Positions 23,131 to 35,179 are shown, counted from the first letter of the stretch. The stretch: DNA of 64,000 nt from Bemisia tabaci (GCF_918797505.1 NC_092793.1:85572411-85636410), one strand, 5' to 3'. Program-made: numbers and translations. The notes: generated by a model not told the origin, from the sequence alone.

Positions 23131-24894
23131 AACAAGTCGGACAGTTTGTAAGTACAAAACTGTTAAATGAGCAATTTAATTTTTTCGGTGGATATTCCCA
23201 TGCATTTAAACTTAGGTACTTTTTACGGGTTGGTTCCGCAGCCTGTAACAAATCACGCCGACGATTTGCAAGTTCAACTAACAATGTTTTTTTTCCAACG
23301 AAGTTTATCTCATAAAAAATTCAAAATTGAATTTTCATTTGTTTTTTGTTGGTTCATAAGCAGCCTCATTCATTCGCATAAGTTTCATAAGTTTTACGTG
23401 AAATTGCCACAATATCCCCCTTGAAATTTTCCGTCACTCGGCGGAGCTCTTATATATGCCGAGCGATACCTAATTTATTAACCAACTATTCCTATTTTTT
23501 TCCCCCAAATTTTACGAGAATCGCTGATTTTTTTCCGTATGTAAGAAATCAACTTTCAAAAAAACCTCTAATCAGGCTGCAATGATGGTATAGTTCTTAG
23601 GGGTTCTATACGGGAGAGTTTACCTCTAACTACTCTTACTCTATGCTGCTATCTCTTCTATCTCTGTGTAAAAGTAAAAGAAGAAAGTGAGGTTATGTTT
23701 ACTTGATGTTTACAGTTTACTGGAACATCTGAAAGGATTCTAAAAAAGGTAGATCATTGTCTGACAATGCAGAATTGGTCTATTTGTCAGAAAACTGGCG
23801 CTCTAAGATGTGCTGATAGGTGGAAGGCTGGTACATGACTTACTTTAAGCCAGACTTGACAAACATTCATACAAATGTACTTCTCCTTCGATGCTTGGAC
23901 GGACTATCGACGTGCTTTTCCACAACATTGTCGAACATTAATTAATGGAGCCCAATAATTGTTTAAACAACAAGAGTTGTGGAAGAGCATGGTGACATCC
24001 TGGATGAACTAGGTAACTGATCAAGCTACAGTCAAGTCAAGCACATCATGAAATCTATTAGCTCAGAGAGAAAACTGGATTGTTTCATAGCCGCAAGAGA
24101 GATGCTGTGTTCTTCAGCTGCAAAATATTATTTTGCGTACATTGAAGTAGAGAAATTCCAACCGGAGAGAACTTAGGTATGATTAGACTTTCCACAGGGG
24201 GCAGACTTAGCAAGCGATCTGCATAGCTAGGGAACACGGCAGCCTTGTGATTTCGGAGCGGAGATGCCAAAACATAAAATTTAGAGAAAGAGTACTTAAC
24301 AACTGAAGTAACCACTTTTATTCATCATCTGCCTTCATAAGGGTGCGGTCGTGTAGTAGAGGAAACTAACTGATGACAATCATTGCATCAAAACCATAAG
24401 CGCTAGTTAAAAGCAAGCAATGCGGTTACACTTTTTCACGAATCTAATCACATCACCCATACTCCTTAAATTACAAGTCTCCCGATCCACGAGTATTAGG
24501 GGAAAAGTCTACGAGAAACTAATTGATCCTGTGATTCAATGCCTTTTAATACATACATTTCTACCAATTTCACTTAATGGATTCTAACCTCTAACTCTTA
24601 ATTCACGCTCATGCTCATGTTTCGAGAGCGATGCGATTATCAGATTATCTCACAACTCGCACTATCTCACAGACACAGACCATCGACAGTGGTAGAAAGT
24701 GAGAAACACCTATAAAGAAATCTCATGCTTACTTTTTGGTTTGGCAACATCGTAAAATTCGAGACAGCCTTACATCTCGAAACCTCGACCGATCGATTTG
24801 GGCACATTGCCAAAGTTTCGATCTCTCGCTCCACCATGTTGGATTTTTGGAGGTAATGCCGTTGTAGGTAATGTCCTGCCCCCATTAGTTTTGA
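23131..24894. other. No recognisable gene
   Basis: Nothing here has a domain or element boundary I can support. Confidence 0.4.
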
Positions 24895-25300
24895 CACCAA
24901 CGAACTACACCTCTAGAATGGCCGCGAGATAGCAAACCTGCGTAACGCGCATGGGCCGGTTTTTGAAGGCAGGAGGGGGGTGGGAGCCCAAGTATAGCTA
25001 ACCTCAATCTCCATTTCTGCTGCGTCTTGCCCATAAGGATTACATGTGAAAATTTCAACCTATGTAAACTTTCATTTTTTTTGAGGTTTGCTTTCAAAGT
25101 TCCTATTTTTTGAGTTAAGAAAACCTTTGGAGGTGCGATTATTATGCAATCTTTTCATTGCTATCACTTTATTCAACAATATTCGGCAAAATGTGGGCAG
25201 CGTCTGACATGGGTTTAGATGGCAGCCTGCTGTGTGAGCCCAAGTAAACTTAACCTATATCAACTTCAAAACGTTCCGGGTCTCTAACACTGGTCGGCTA
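24895..25300 (-). repeat. Dispersed repeat, inverted at 41330-41460
   Basis: The phrase ACGAACTACACCTCTAGAATGGCC recurs inverted at 26820-26850 and 41430-41460, and the adjoining AACCTCAATCTCCATT / GGGAGCC-CAAGTAT stretch recurs inverted at 41340-41400. Old, diverged and non-coding. Confidence 0.55.
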
Positions 25301-25410
25301 TTCTCAGAGACAAGAGACCCTCCACTGGCCTCCTAGCGACAGGTGGAAGCTTTTACTTTCGGGTTTCAACAATTCCTTATGGACAAATATGAGCGAACAA
25401 CAGTCATCAC

Positions 25411-25721
25411 TAGAGTCCCTTTATACTGAGAGTCAAGACAATTTGAATCCATTTCTGATTGGTTCCCGTATTTTAGGCATCCACAGTGTCACAAACGGGA
25501 ATAAAGATTACATTTTCATCAATTGCAAAGATTATAATCTGAAATGGACCAGGGAATTACGGGTTCGGCAAGAACAAACGGAATGAGAGGAGGAACGGAG
25601 AAAGGCATTTGAGAATGGGCCGATCAAAGATTACGAAAAACGTTCAATTTCTGTAATCTTTATTCCCGTTTGTGACATCCATGAGCCGAATTGTCTTGAC
25701 TCTCAGTATAAAGGGACTCTA
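25411..25721. mobile_element. hAT-like MITE, TAGAGTCCC family, copy 2
   Basis: Ends TAGAGTCCCTTTATACTGAG and complement, about 33 bp. Exact 8-bp duplications GTCATCAC flank it (25403-25410 and 25722-25729). Inside, GTAATCTTTATTCCCGTTTGTGAC near the right end is inverted relative to the left half. This is the best-preserved of the four family members in the window. Confidence 0.88.
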
Positions 25722-25843
25722 GTCATCACCCTATTTTCGGCTGTTGACTTACCTACATGGTCGATGATGAGCTTCGGATGACGTCATAAGCCAAACAACT
25801 TTCCCAAACGTCGGCCATTTTCGGCTTGTTTGCAAAACGAAAC

Positions 25844-26699
25844 CATGGACCAAGAGAATAAATAAGGACCCCCAACTCCGGTTAGCGCTGACATCAGCGC
25901 TCCCTGGCAGAGGGTGTAGTGAACTAAACCGATGATTGGGTCTTCCTGTTTATATTTCCATGCACCACCTATTTAGGCTTATCACTCAGTAGTGCTCATA
26001 GAAGTTTCTAGATCCTCGTATCCTCGTGGTCGCCCTGCAGTTTTGAAGAGTTTAGTGTGAAAAGTTTCCCATTTTCATTTCAATCTTCGTCAGTCTTCGT
26101 GTACATAATCTGGTATTAATGTGAAGTGTTATTTCTAACCGTTTTACTCAGCAGCAACTGCTGTTGAGAAAGCCAAAGGAAGTGTGTATGTAGTGTGCAG
26201 CAGGAATCAGGATTGTACTTTTAGCCGAAGGCGCCTCTCTGTTAAGTGAAATCTTTTTAGTGAGAAATAGTGTTGTACTGATAAAAATCAACTGAGTGTC
26301 ACAAAATCAAAGATACTTGACTTCAAGCATTACCTTTAATTTGATTATTAGCAAGTCTCTTTGATTCTGCGTCAGAAGTTGACTGAATCATCTTTGCTCG
26401 TGTTTTGATAAGATACTTCAAATCAAAGTCTTTCGCATTGACCTCTGCCGAAGGTATGTATCTATACAATTTCATTAGTTTGCGAAAGTAAAATGTATTA
26501 AAGTATCTACACAAATAAATAAATCATAGATAAACAAAGAACATTGCATGGAATAACATACTATAGGGGTACGATCGTGGACCGCTGCGGCGTTAGTTCA
26601 CCGCACCCTCTGCCAGGTTCGCTGCGAGCGCGCGTTAACGGTTTTTAACACAGGGTAGCATAGGGAGTTGGGAGTCCTTATTTATTCTATTGGTCCATG
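25844..26699. mobile_element. TIR element X, copy 1 (856 bp)
   Basis: Inverted ends of roughly 80 bp starting CATGGACCAAGAGAATAAAT and containing CCTGGCAGAGGGTG. Flanked by ACGAAAC on both sides (25837-25843 and 26700-26706), a 7-bp exact duplication or an 8-bp one with a mismatch. A second copy in the opposite orientation is at 37035-38426. At 25992-25999 it holds GTGCTCAT, the unoccupied equivalent of an insertion in that second copy. Superfamily not assigned; no transposase. Confidence 0.75.
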
Positions 26700-26854
26700 A
26701 CGAAACTGCCAACACGTTGTTGAACTGAACATCAACCATGTAGGTAAGTCAACAGTAGAATGCTGAAGTCCCGAAAGTAAAAGCTTCCACCATGGCCAAG
26801 TTACTAGTGGAGGGTCTCTTGTCTCTGGCCATTCTAGAGGTGTAGTTCGTTGTT

Positions 26855-26991
26855 TGACACGATCGGCGAGCAGGAATCGATATATCGAAAATTCTGCGCG
26901 CGGAACAGATTTGAAGCGGCGCGCCGACAAAAATAGTTTTGACACAAACGGCGCAAATATATCGAAAACCGGCGCGGAATCCGGAAATTCA
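26855..26991 (-). repeat. CG-rich repeat, left flank of the 5.9-kb foldback
   Basis: An inverted copy of about 16981-17200, broken at GGAAATTCA by the foldback insertion and continuing at 32847-32930. Confidence 0.8.
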
Positions 26992-27159
26992 AGGTCCATT
27001 TCACCAGCCCCCCCACTTCCACAAAATAATATGAAAAATATGCCATCGTTTTGTAAGTGTTTTGTAACGTTTTGTAAGTCTAAAAAAAAATTTTGTAAGT
27101 CACTCCAAATGCTTCAAATGGATAACTTCATTTTGGGGGGCTGGAGAAATGGTATCCCC

Positions 27160-28350
27160 CCCACTTCGCGATCGATAAATTCTGACAACGCCAACGTTTT
27201 GTAAGTGTTTTGTAACGTTTTGTAAGTCCAAAAGAAAATTTTGTAACTCAATTTTTAGGGGGGATACGGCTACCCAAAATTTTGGGGCCAGCCCCCCCAC
27301 TTCGCGATCGATAAATTCTGACAACGCCAACGTTTTGTAAGTGTTTTGTAACGCTTTGTAAGTCCAAAAGAAAATTTTGTAACTCAATTTTTAGGGGGGA
27401 TACGGCTACCCAAAATTTTGGGGCCAGCCCCCCCACTTCGCGATCGATAAATTCTGACAACGCCAACGTTTTGTAAGTGTTTTGTAACGTTTTGTAAGTC
27501 CAAAAGAAAATTTTGTAACTCAATTTTTATGGGGGATACGGCTACCCAAAATTTTGGGGCCAGCCCCCCCACTTCGCGATCGATAAATTCTGACAATGCC
27601 AACGTTTTGTAAGTGTTTTGTAACGTTTTGTAAGTCCAAAAGAAAATTTTGTAACTCAATTTTTAGGGGGATACGGCTACCCAAAATTTTGGGGCCAGCC
27701 CCCCCACTTCGCGATCGATAAATTCTGACAACGCCAACGTTTTGTAAGTGTTTTGTAACGTTTTGTAAGTCCAAAAGAAAATTTTGTAACTCAATTTTTA
27801 GGGGGGATACGGCTACCCAAAATTTTGGGGCCAGCCCCCCCACTTCGCGATCGATAAATTCTGACAACGCCAACGTTTTGTAAGTGTTTTGTAACGTTTT
27901 GTAAGTCCAAAAGAAAATTTTGTAACTCAATTTTTAGGGGGGATACGGCTACCCAAAATTTTGGGCCAGCCCCCCCACTTCGCGATCGATAAATTCTGAC
28001 AACGCCAACGTTTTGTAAGTGTTTTGTAACGTTTTGTAAGTCCAAAAGAAAATTTTGTAACTCAATTTTTAGGGGGGATACGGCTACCCAAAATTTTGGG
28101 CCAGCCCCCCCACTTCGCGATCGATAGATTCTGACAACGCCAACGTTTTGTAAGTGTTTTGTAACGTTTTGTAAGTCCAAAAGAAAATTTTGTAACTCAA
28201 TTTTTAGGGGGGATACGGCTACCCAAAATTTTGGGGCCAGCCCCCCCACTTCGCGATCGATAAATTCTGACAACGCCAACGTTTTGTAATTGTTTTGTAA
28301 CGTTTTGTAAGTCCAAAAGAAAATTTTGTAACTCAATTTTTAGGGGGATA
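27160..28350. repeat. 136-bp tandem array, left arm (nine units)
   Basis: The anchor CTTCGCGATCGATAAATTC occurs nine times at about 27163, 27300, 27435, 27571, 27706, 27842, 27976, 28111 and 28248. Units differ by single bases (for example GATAGATT in the eighth) and by the length of the G/C runs. The unit contains nested TTTTGTAA sub-repeats. The terminal block at 27040-27110 is a diverged unit. Since 136 is not a multiple of three, the open frames across it cycle through frames and are artefacts. Confidence 0.95.
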
Positions 28351-29098
28351 CGGCTACCCAAAATTATCAGGGTCAATCGCACCGTTCAAATATCCCGCGC
28401 AAAGACCACCGGATCTCGCCCGGATCTTTCCCGCCTGCGTGCCATGTTGCCGCAGCCTTTCAACCTTTCCGACCGTTTCAGTGGGACAGAGATAAATCGT
28501 GTTCCTACGCTGCTTAGGGTTACATTAGGTCAGGTTATAGATTTTCCTCCCCGATTTTTGTTCTCGCTGTTTTAAGAGAAGCGTATATTATTCAGCTAAA
28601 ATTAAGAGGGGTCAGGTTGTTTACATTTCATGGGCACTTGAAAATCCGGTTGTTTCGCTTTAGACAGGAGATGAACCAATGAACATGGTCTGCATTAAAT
28701 AATTAACGGCACTTATTTTCCCTTCAAAATTTATTGTAAAAAATGATGCACACAACGAGAGGTTCGGAAAGCAACCGCTGAACGGGATACTCTTTAGTTT
28801 TTTAAGTCAAATCAGATGATGGTTCAACGGCACAAATGATGTCCTTTATATTTTTTCCCTGAAAATAATGTTAACTGTGAGCACTTATTTCTTCTTCAGT
28901 TGCTCATTTCTGGACTCCAAGTCGTGCGATTCGTTTTATACTTGAAATTTTGAAGTTGGAACGCGTTGCGTGGTGTTTCAATTTATACCGTGTATAGTGG
29001 TCTATTGTTTGACGGATCCGGGTCAGGGTTAGGTTTCCTTAAAATTTTTTGAGGGTAGGTCGGTAGCTTCCTCCCAAGAGAAGAAAACCAATATTTAA

Positions 29099-30873
29099 TT
29101 ATAACCAATTTATACCGTGTGTAGAGGTCTATTGTTTGACGGATCCCGATTCGCTCAAATATTGAAAGGTAGAAATTGCTGGGTATATGACCCCCAAAAG
29201 TTTGGACACCTACCCTCTCCTCAACTTTAAAACTGATAAATATTGACGAGCAATATTCTTCTATGTGTAGCTCACGAGAAAAAGCGGTGGGAAGCAACGA
29301 ACTGTTTCAAGGAGTAATTAGACTGCATTTTGCAATTTGGAATTATAAATTGTGTCTTATCTGAAAAAACACTCATATACATAGGGAAACTAATGGCACA
29401 TCGTTGTTTTTGAACCGGGCTGGAATTTATAGTTCCAAATTGCAAAATGTAGTCCAATTTAAGTTTATCATTGGTGAAAAATAAAATTAGGCATGTAGGA
29501 ACGAAGGTCGTCTTATTCTTGAGTAATATTTCTGGAAAACTCGCAAACCGCAGAATGGAGAACTCCGGTTCTTTAACCCTTAGATGACTAACCGGGTCTA
29601 CGGGGCCCGACGGCTTTTTATTTTTCGAACCACATTGGCTGTAATTGACCGAAAAGTCTGTCCTTCACAAATAGCTCTACAGAAACGCTTAAAAACATAA
29701 TTCTCGAAAGAAAAAATATTCGAAATTTTTTTTTAGACTGCAATTTGTGTTTCGCGTCTACCCCTAGAATGACTAATTGAGGCCTACGAGGCCCGTATTG
29801 AGGCAAATTTTGGTTGTTAAAGTGAATTATAAGATAAACGTGGGAAAAAATTTCTTGTCGAGTTTTTAATGGTTTCTCTGAGGTTTGGCTGTAGTTGTTT
29901 GACCTGAGAAGCGGTCATGGAGGTATTATACCGCCTGAGAATACTGTCAAAGTACCGTGATATAATTTCTCAAAACTAAAAGATAACCCCTTTACATCCT
30001 CACCGTATCATAAGAAGCATTGGGTGCTTTTTAGATGCTTCTTGTGATACAATAAATATGTAAAGGCGTTACCTTTTAACCGTGAGAAAATATTGTATGG
30101 TTTTTTTGATCGTTTTCCCTAAGAAATCAAATTCCAAATTTGTTAATCTCGTGCCAATATACCTCTGGGCTACAAGTTTCAAGCAAATCCATCAGCAAAA
30201 AACCGAGTTGGCAATTTACGGCCGTTTTGAAATTAATGCAGCTGCCATTTCGAAAATTTTGGTTTTTTTAAAAAAAAAAAGAAAAAAATCTGACGTCAAA
30301 TTCGTTATTCTCGTGGCAAAATACTCTCCGTCGCTGATTTTCGCGCAAATTCATGGACGAAGAACCGGTGCCAATTTTCGGCCATTTTGAACTTTAACAG
30401 GCCGCCATTTTGAAACATTCTGAGGAAATGACTTCGGATTTGTGTAAAAAGTTTTCTTTAATTATGTTCTTTCGAACTAGGTATCGCGAATATGGTCTTC
30501 TCTCTTGAACGAAAAGTTGGGGTCCATTCCCTCCCTCTCCCTCCCACCTTCCGAAGGGGTCCCCCTGAAAACCCTAGGGGGAAGGGACCGATAAGTAGCT
30601 CATTTTTACCTAGGCACATCCTTTAAGTTTCAAATCATTACTTCTATAAGGTAAAAAGTTACAGGGAGTGGAAGGGCCATTTGGATCACCCTGTATATTA
30701 GATTCTTTTAAATTTCGACAATTTTCTGAAGGAAGCTCCGCTGACCTCCCGCTTCCATCCCCGATTTGAAGTGTCCGGTTCCGCCTATGAATGACAGTGA
30801 TGTTTTCTCTGAGTGGTTTTAGTTCATAATACTAAAAATGTAACAAAATAAGGTTCTAGACGAAAGTGATTTT
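29099..30873. other. Centre of the 5.9-kb foldback, non-coding
   Basis: Contains a second copy of the arm-end phrase TATACCGTGTGTAGAGGTC (about 29108), a hairpin at 29321-29450 (TGCATTTTGCAATTTGGAA against its complement), a hairpin at 30007-30055 (GTATCATAAGAAGCAT with ATGCTTCTTGTGATAC), direct repeats GACTAACCGGGTCTACGGGG / GACTAATTGAGGCCTACGAG at 29588 and 29771, two diverged ~150-bp repeats at 30120-30420, and a lone CACCCTGTATA end at about 30689. No transposase frame was seen. Confidence 0.6.
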
Positions 30874-31619
30874 TTAAATATTGGTTTTCTTCTCTTGGGA
30901 GGAAGCTACCGACCTACCCTCAAAAATTTTAAGGAAACCTAACCCTGACCCGGATCCGTCAAACAATAGACCACTATACACGGTATAAATTGAAACACCA
31001 CGCAACGCGTTCCAACTTCAAAATTTCAAGTATAAAACGAATCGCACGACTTGGAGTCCAGAAATGAGCAACTGAAGAAGAAATAAGTGCTCACAGTTAA
31101 CATTATTTTCAGGGAAAAAATATAAAGGACATCATTTGTGCCGTTGAACCATCATCTGATTTGACTTAAAAAACTAAAGAGTATCCCGTTCAGCGGTTGC
31201 TTTCCGAACCTCTCGTTGTGTGCATCATTTTTTACAATAAATTTTGAAGGGAAAATAAGTGCCGTTAATTATTTAATGCAGACCATGTTCATTGGTTCAT
31301 CTCCTGTCTAAAGCGAAACAACCGGATTTTCAAGTGCCCATGAAATGTAAACAACCTGACCCCTCTTAATTTTAGCTGAATAATATACGCTTCTCTTAAA
31401 ACAGCGAGAACAAAAATCGGGGAGGAAAATCTATAACCTGACCTAATGTAACCCTAAGCAGCGTAGGAACACGATTTATCTCTGTCCCACTGAAACGGTC
31501 GGAAAGGTTGAAAGGCTGCGGCAACATGGCACGCAGGCGGGAAAGATCCGGGCGAGATCCGGTGGTCTTTGCGCGGGATATTTGAACGGTGCGATTGACC
31601 CTGATAATTTTGGGTAGCC

Positions 31620-32690
31620 GTATCCCCCTAAAAATTGAGTTACAAAATTTTCTTTTGGACTTACAAAACGTTACAAAACACTTACAAAACGTTGGCGTTG
31701 TCAGAATTTATCGATCGCGAAGTGGGGGGGCTGGCCCCAAAATTTTGGGTAGCCGTATCCCCCCTAAAAATTGAGTTACAAAATTTTCTTTTGGACTTAC
31801 AAAACGTTACAAAACACTTACAAAACGTTGGCGTTGTCAGAATTTATCGATCGCGAAGTGGGGGGCTGGCCCCAAAATTTTGGGTAGCCGTATCCCCCCT
31901 AAAAATTGAGTTACAAAATTTTCTTTTGGACTTACAAAGCGTTACAAAACACTTACAAAACGTTGGCGTTGTCAGAATTTATCGATCGCGAAGTGGGGGG
32001 GCTGGCCCCAAAATTTTGGGTAGCCGTATCCCCCCTAAAAATTGAGTTACAAAATTTTCTTTTGGACTTACAAAACGTTACAAAACACTTACAAAACGTT
32101 GGCGTTGTCAGAATTTATCGATCGCGAAGTGGGGGGGCTGGCCCCAAAATTTTGGGTAGCCGTATCCCCCCTAAAAATTGAGTTACAAAATTTTCTTTTG
32201 GACTTACAAAGCGTTACAAAACACTTACAAAACGTTGGCGTTGTCAGAATTTATCGATCGCGAAGTGGGGGGGCTGGCCCCAAAATTTTGGGTAGCCGTA
32301 TCCCCCCTAAAAATTTAGTTACAAAATTTTCTTTTGGACTTACAAAACGTTACAAAACACTTACAAAACGTTGGCATTGTCAGAATTTATCGATCGCGAA
32401 GTGGGGGGGCTGGCCCCAAAATTTTGGGTAGCCGTATCCCCCCTAAAAATTGAGTTACAAAATTTTCTTTTGGACTTACAAAACGTTACAAAACACTTAC
32501 AAAACGTTGGCATTGTCAGAATTTATCGATCGCGAAGTGGGGGGGCTGGCCCCAAAATTTTGGGTAGCCGTATCCCCCCTAAAAATTGAGTTACAAAATT
32601 TTCTTTTGGACTTACAAAACGTTACAAAACACTTACAAAACGTTGGCGTTGTCAGAATTTATCGATCGCGAAGTGGGGGGGATACCATTT
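31620..32690. repeat. 136-bp tandem array, right arm (eight units)
   Basis: Inverted counterpart of the left array. The anchor GAATTTATCGATCGCGAAG recurs eight times between 31707 and 32660. One unit fewer than the left arm shows that the arms expand or contract independently. Confidence 0.95.
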
Positions 32691-32855
32691 CTCCAGCCCC
32701 CCCAAAATGAAGTTATCCATTTGAAGCATTTGGAGTGACTTACAAAATTTTTTTTTAGACTTACAAAACGTTACAAAACACTTACAAAACGATGGCATAT
32801 TTTTCATATTATTTTGTGGAAGTGGGGGGGCTGGTGAAATGGACCTGGAAATTCA

Positions 32856-33040
32856 GAGATTTTCATCGAAAACGGGTTTTTTCTTTCCGCGCGCGCAAGA
32901 AAAGGGTTTTGACACTAACGGCGTTCCATAATAAACATAGCTAGTGAGATTGGTTTGTGAATAATTTCTTAATCAATAATACATTTTGGATCGATGGAAA
33001 TAACAATTTACTCTTGAAAAACCACATTTAGGTAATATTA
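32856..33040. repeat. CG-rich repeat right flank and R-type TIR trace
   Basis: 32856-32930 continues the CG-rich repeat after the foldback. ATAAACATAGCTA at about 32929 matches the terminal sequence of R2. 32945-33040 is inverted relative to 11455-11550. Confidence 0.6.
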
Positions 33041-33282
33041 CACTAATTAAACGTTTTTCGTAATCTTTGATCGGCTCCCTTAAATTCCTTTCTCTGTTCC
33101 TTCTCTCATTCCGTTTGTTCCTTGTCGAACCCGAAATTCCTCGGTCTATTCCAGATTATAATCTTTGCAATTGGTGAAAATGTAATCTTTATTCCCGTTT
33201 GTGACACTGTGAAGGCCTAAAATACGGGAACCAATCAGAAATGGATTCAAATTGTCTTGACTCTCAGTGTAAAGGGACTCTA
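33040..33282. mobile_element. TAGAGTCCC-family hAT-like MITE, truncated copy
   Basis: Right TIR present (ends AAAGGGACTCTA at 33282) and the interior matches 25411-25721 in inverted order, but the opposite TIR is missing. The left boundary is approximate. Confidence 0.65.
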
Positions 33283-33297
33283 ATCTAGATTGTGTTT

Positions 33298-33992
33298 CAG
33301 GGCTGCCAGAACGTGTACTTTCGGTACACACGTGTACTATCGATTTTCGTTTTGGATTATTTTGTACTTTTCAGAATTCGGATTAATTGTGTACTTTCGC
33401 CGAATTTTGTGTACTCTGTGTACAATTTTTTTCAAAATTAGGAAATAATCTCGAGTTTTCAATTTTTTTCTCTCAAAGTTATAGATTTTTGTTCCTTGCC
33501 GTTTAGTTGGCTGCAAGCTTTCACTCAGGGCTGCCAGAACGTGTACTTTCGGTACACACGTGTACTATCGATTTTCGTTTTGGATTATTTTGTACTTTTC
33601 AGAATTCGGATTAATTGTGTACTTTCGCCGAATTTTGTGTACTCTGTGTACAATTTTTTTCAAAATTAGGAAATAATCTCGAGTTTTCAAAGAATTTTTA
33701 AAATTTCCCGCCGAATTAGTGGCGCAAATAATTTATTAGGCTAAAATTCCCGCAGAAATCCCTCTCTGTTATTCAATGGTTGATTCTACCTAATTCTACT
33801 CAATCGTGGGATCAAATTGTAGACTTCCAAGTACTTTTGGCGTGCTTTTGTGTATATTTGAAAAAAATGTGTACTATTTGTGTACTTTCTTTCTCGCGGA
33901 TTATTTTGTACTTTCCCCCAAAATTTCGGATTATTTTGTACTTTGGACTCAAATTCTGTGCACTTTCTCAAGTCCTGTTTCTGGCAGCCCTG
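33298..33992. mobile_element. hAT-like element, CAGGGCTGCCAGAA family
   Basis: Ends CAGGGCTGCCAGAA and TTTCTGGCAGCCCTG, flanked by identical TTGTGTTT 8-mers at 33290-33297 and 33993-34000. The left ~165 bp, TIR included, is repeated almost perfectly from 33526 (period 228), so the left end is tandemly duplicated. GTGTACTTT and GGATTATTTTGTACTTT motifs recur throughout, candidate subterminal binding repeats. No transposase. Confidence 0.88.
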
Positions 33993-34000
33993 TTGTGTTT

Positions 34001-34489
34001 TGTGCTTTAAGTCTAATGCTACAAAGGAAAGGTAGTTGTGTGATAATAAAATTGCCTGCACCTCTGTTCTTCATTTTATAAACATCAATCAACTGCAGTT
34101 CAACTGTTCAGTTAAATCCTCCTCGCCACTGTGTTCACTTGTTGAAACTACGAAACTCTTAATCGTCTAATGATAATGTAGTTTGAACCATAGGCAACGG
34201 TTGAACCTACCTGCTCTTGTTATTCTCCTAACTATTTTGCACTTCACATCTTCCGAGGCCAACGTTTTGATACATACTTTCCCTTTCCCAACAGGTAATT
34301 CATCCACTAGTCAATTGATGGACTCATTTGCTATTAAAATGGAAATCAACAGATTGTGTGAAACCAGCCCATATTCTTGTTCATACTCGCTTTAGGGCCA
34401 GCTCTACCATCACTGGGTAAGTTTAACCTCTTTAAATGAAAACTTTACTCCTAATGTAAATGTCGCAAAACTTTAAATATGGAACTTAG
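34001..34489. other. No supported gene; one exon-like stretch
   Basis: At about 34200-34290 a plus-strand frame shows a hydrophobic leader (ALVILLTILHF) followed by EANVLIHTFPFPTG and a donor-like CAACAGGTAATT at about 34280. It vaguely recalls the start of a secreted or UDP-glycosyltransferase-like protein, but there is no ATG in frame and no partner exon. I do not call it a gene. Confidence 0.25.
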
Positions 34490-34742
34490 AGGACAAGTTG
34501 CATAAGTTCAGTTTTTGCTATTTCTAGAAATATGAGTGAAGTTTCGAAATTACATGGATCCTCATGGCGGAAAGAAAGTTCAAACTGACCGCTTGATACA
34601 TACAAATTAGAATTTGGGAGTGAATTTTTCATAGACTATTAATTGAGACTGGTTTTACTTGAAGTCATCGATATCTCAATATCTTCAAAAGCTGGACTTA
34701 TGCGCTTTGTCCTCCAAGCCCCTCAAATGTCATTAATGTCAT
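34490..34742. repeat. Paralogue of 22340-23130 with single TTAA
   Basis: Colinear with the flanks of the TTAA palindrome at 22602-23042 but carrying only one TTAA (34639-34642). Confidence 0.7.
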
Positions 34743-35179
34743 TTAAGGGATATCTGGTCATTTATGGTAGATTTTCCGGTCCCTGTGAATTCTCGTGGTT
34801 CACATTTTGGAAATGAGCGTCTTCGACTTTTCATTGAAATTCATCTACTAAAGCTCGCTCATTGACTGTTTAGACGAAAGTCCATCTCTGATCAGCTCAA
34901 AGACGTAAAGATGGAGTGCTCGTATCTAAAGGCAAGGGGAAGAAGTGAAGCCATTCTGGCGCTGTGAATCCATGTGCGGGAAACGATTTGATTTGGACTT
35001 GTCCTCTTCATTTCTCCATATTTCTTCTTGGAATCTCATTTCAAATGCCTAAAATGAACACAGTGAATTTTTATGAAAAACCTATTTTGGCTTGGTAACT
35101 AGCAGGAATCTTACCGGAATCTCACCTAACATTGCTGTGAATCCATGCTTGGAGAACTAAAGAGCCGTATGCAAAAACG

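Larger units (their letters stand above)
26992..32846. mobile_element. 5.86-kb foldback element with 9-bp duplications
   Basis: The termini AGGTCCATTTCACCAGCC and complement are flanked by GGAAATTCA on both sides (26983-26991, 32847-32855); the same site is unoccupied at 16981-16989. Arms are about 2.1 kb (to about 29098) and 2.0 kb (from about 30874), essentially identical apart from repeat number. Each arm has a unique end block, an array of ~136-bp units (nine left, eight right), then about 700 bp of shared sequence beginning ATCAGGGTCAATCGC. The central 1.8 kb has no transposase. A 9-bp duplication with long TIRs fits Mutator-like elements; arms built of tandem repeats with 9-bp duplications are also known from Drosophila FB elements. 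Non-autonomous. Confidence 0.9.

Noticed and set aside
27160..28350. CRISPR-like regular array
   Set aside because: Units are contiguous 136-bp tandem copies with no unique spacers, mirrored in the other arm, in a eukaryotic context.
30675..30700. Complete CAGGGTGAT element in the foldback centre
   Set aside because: Only one end (CACCCTGTATA) is visible; no inverted partner was found within the core.
27100..32710. Open frames of 60-181 aa with repeated MSYKIFFWTYK / LSEFIDREVGG phrases
   Set aside because: They mirror each other on the two arms and follow the 136-bp array, which shifts frame at each unit; artefacts of a non-coding repeat.
34183..34395. Secreted protein or UDP-glycosyltransferase first exon
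   Set aside because: Hydrophobic leader and a donor-like site are visible but there is no ATG and no partner exon.
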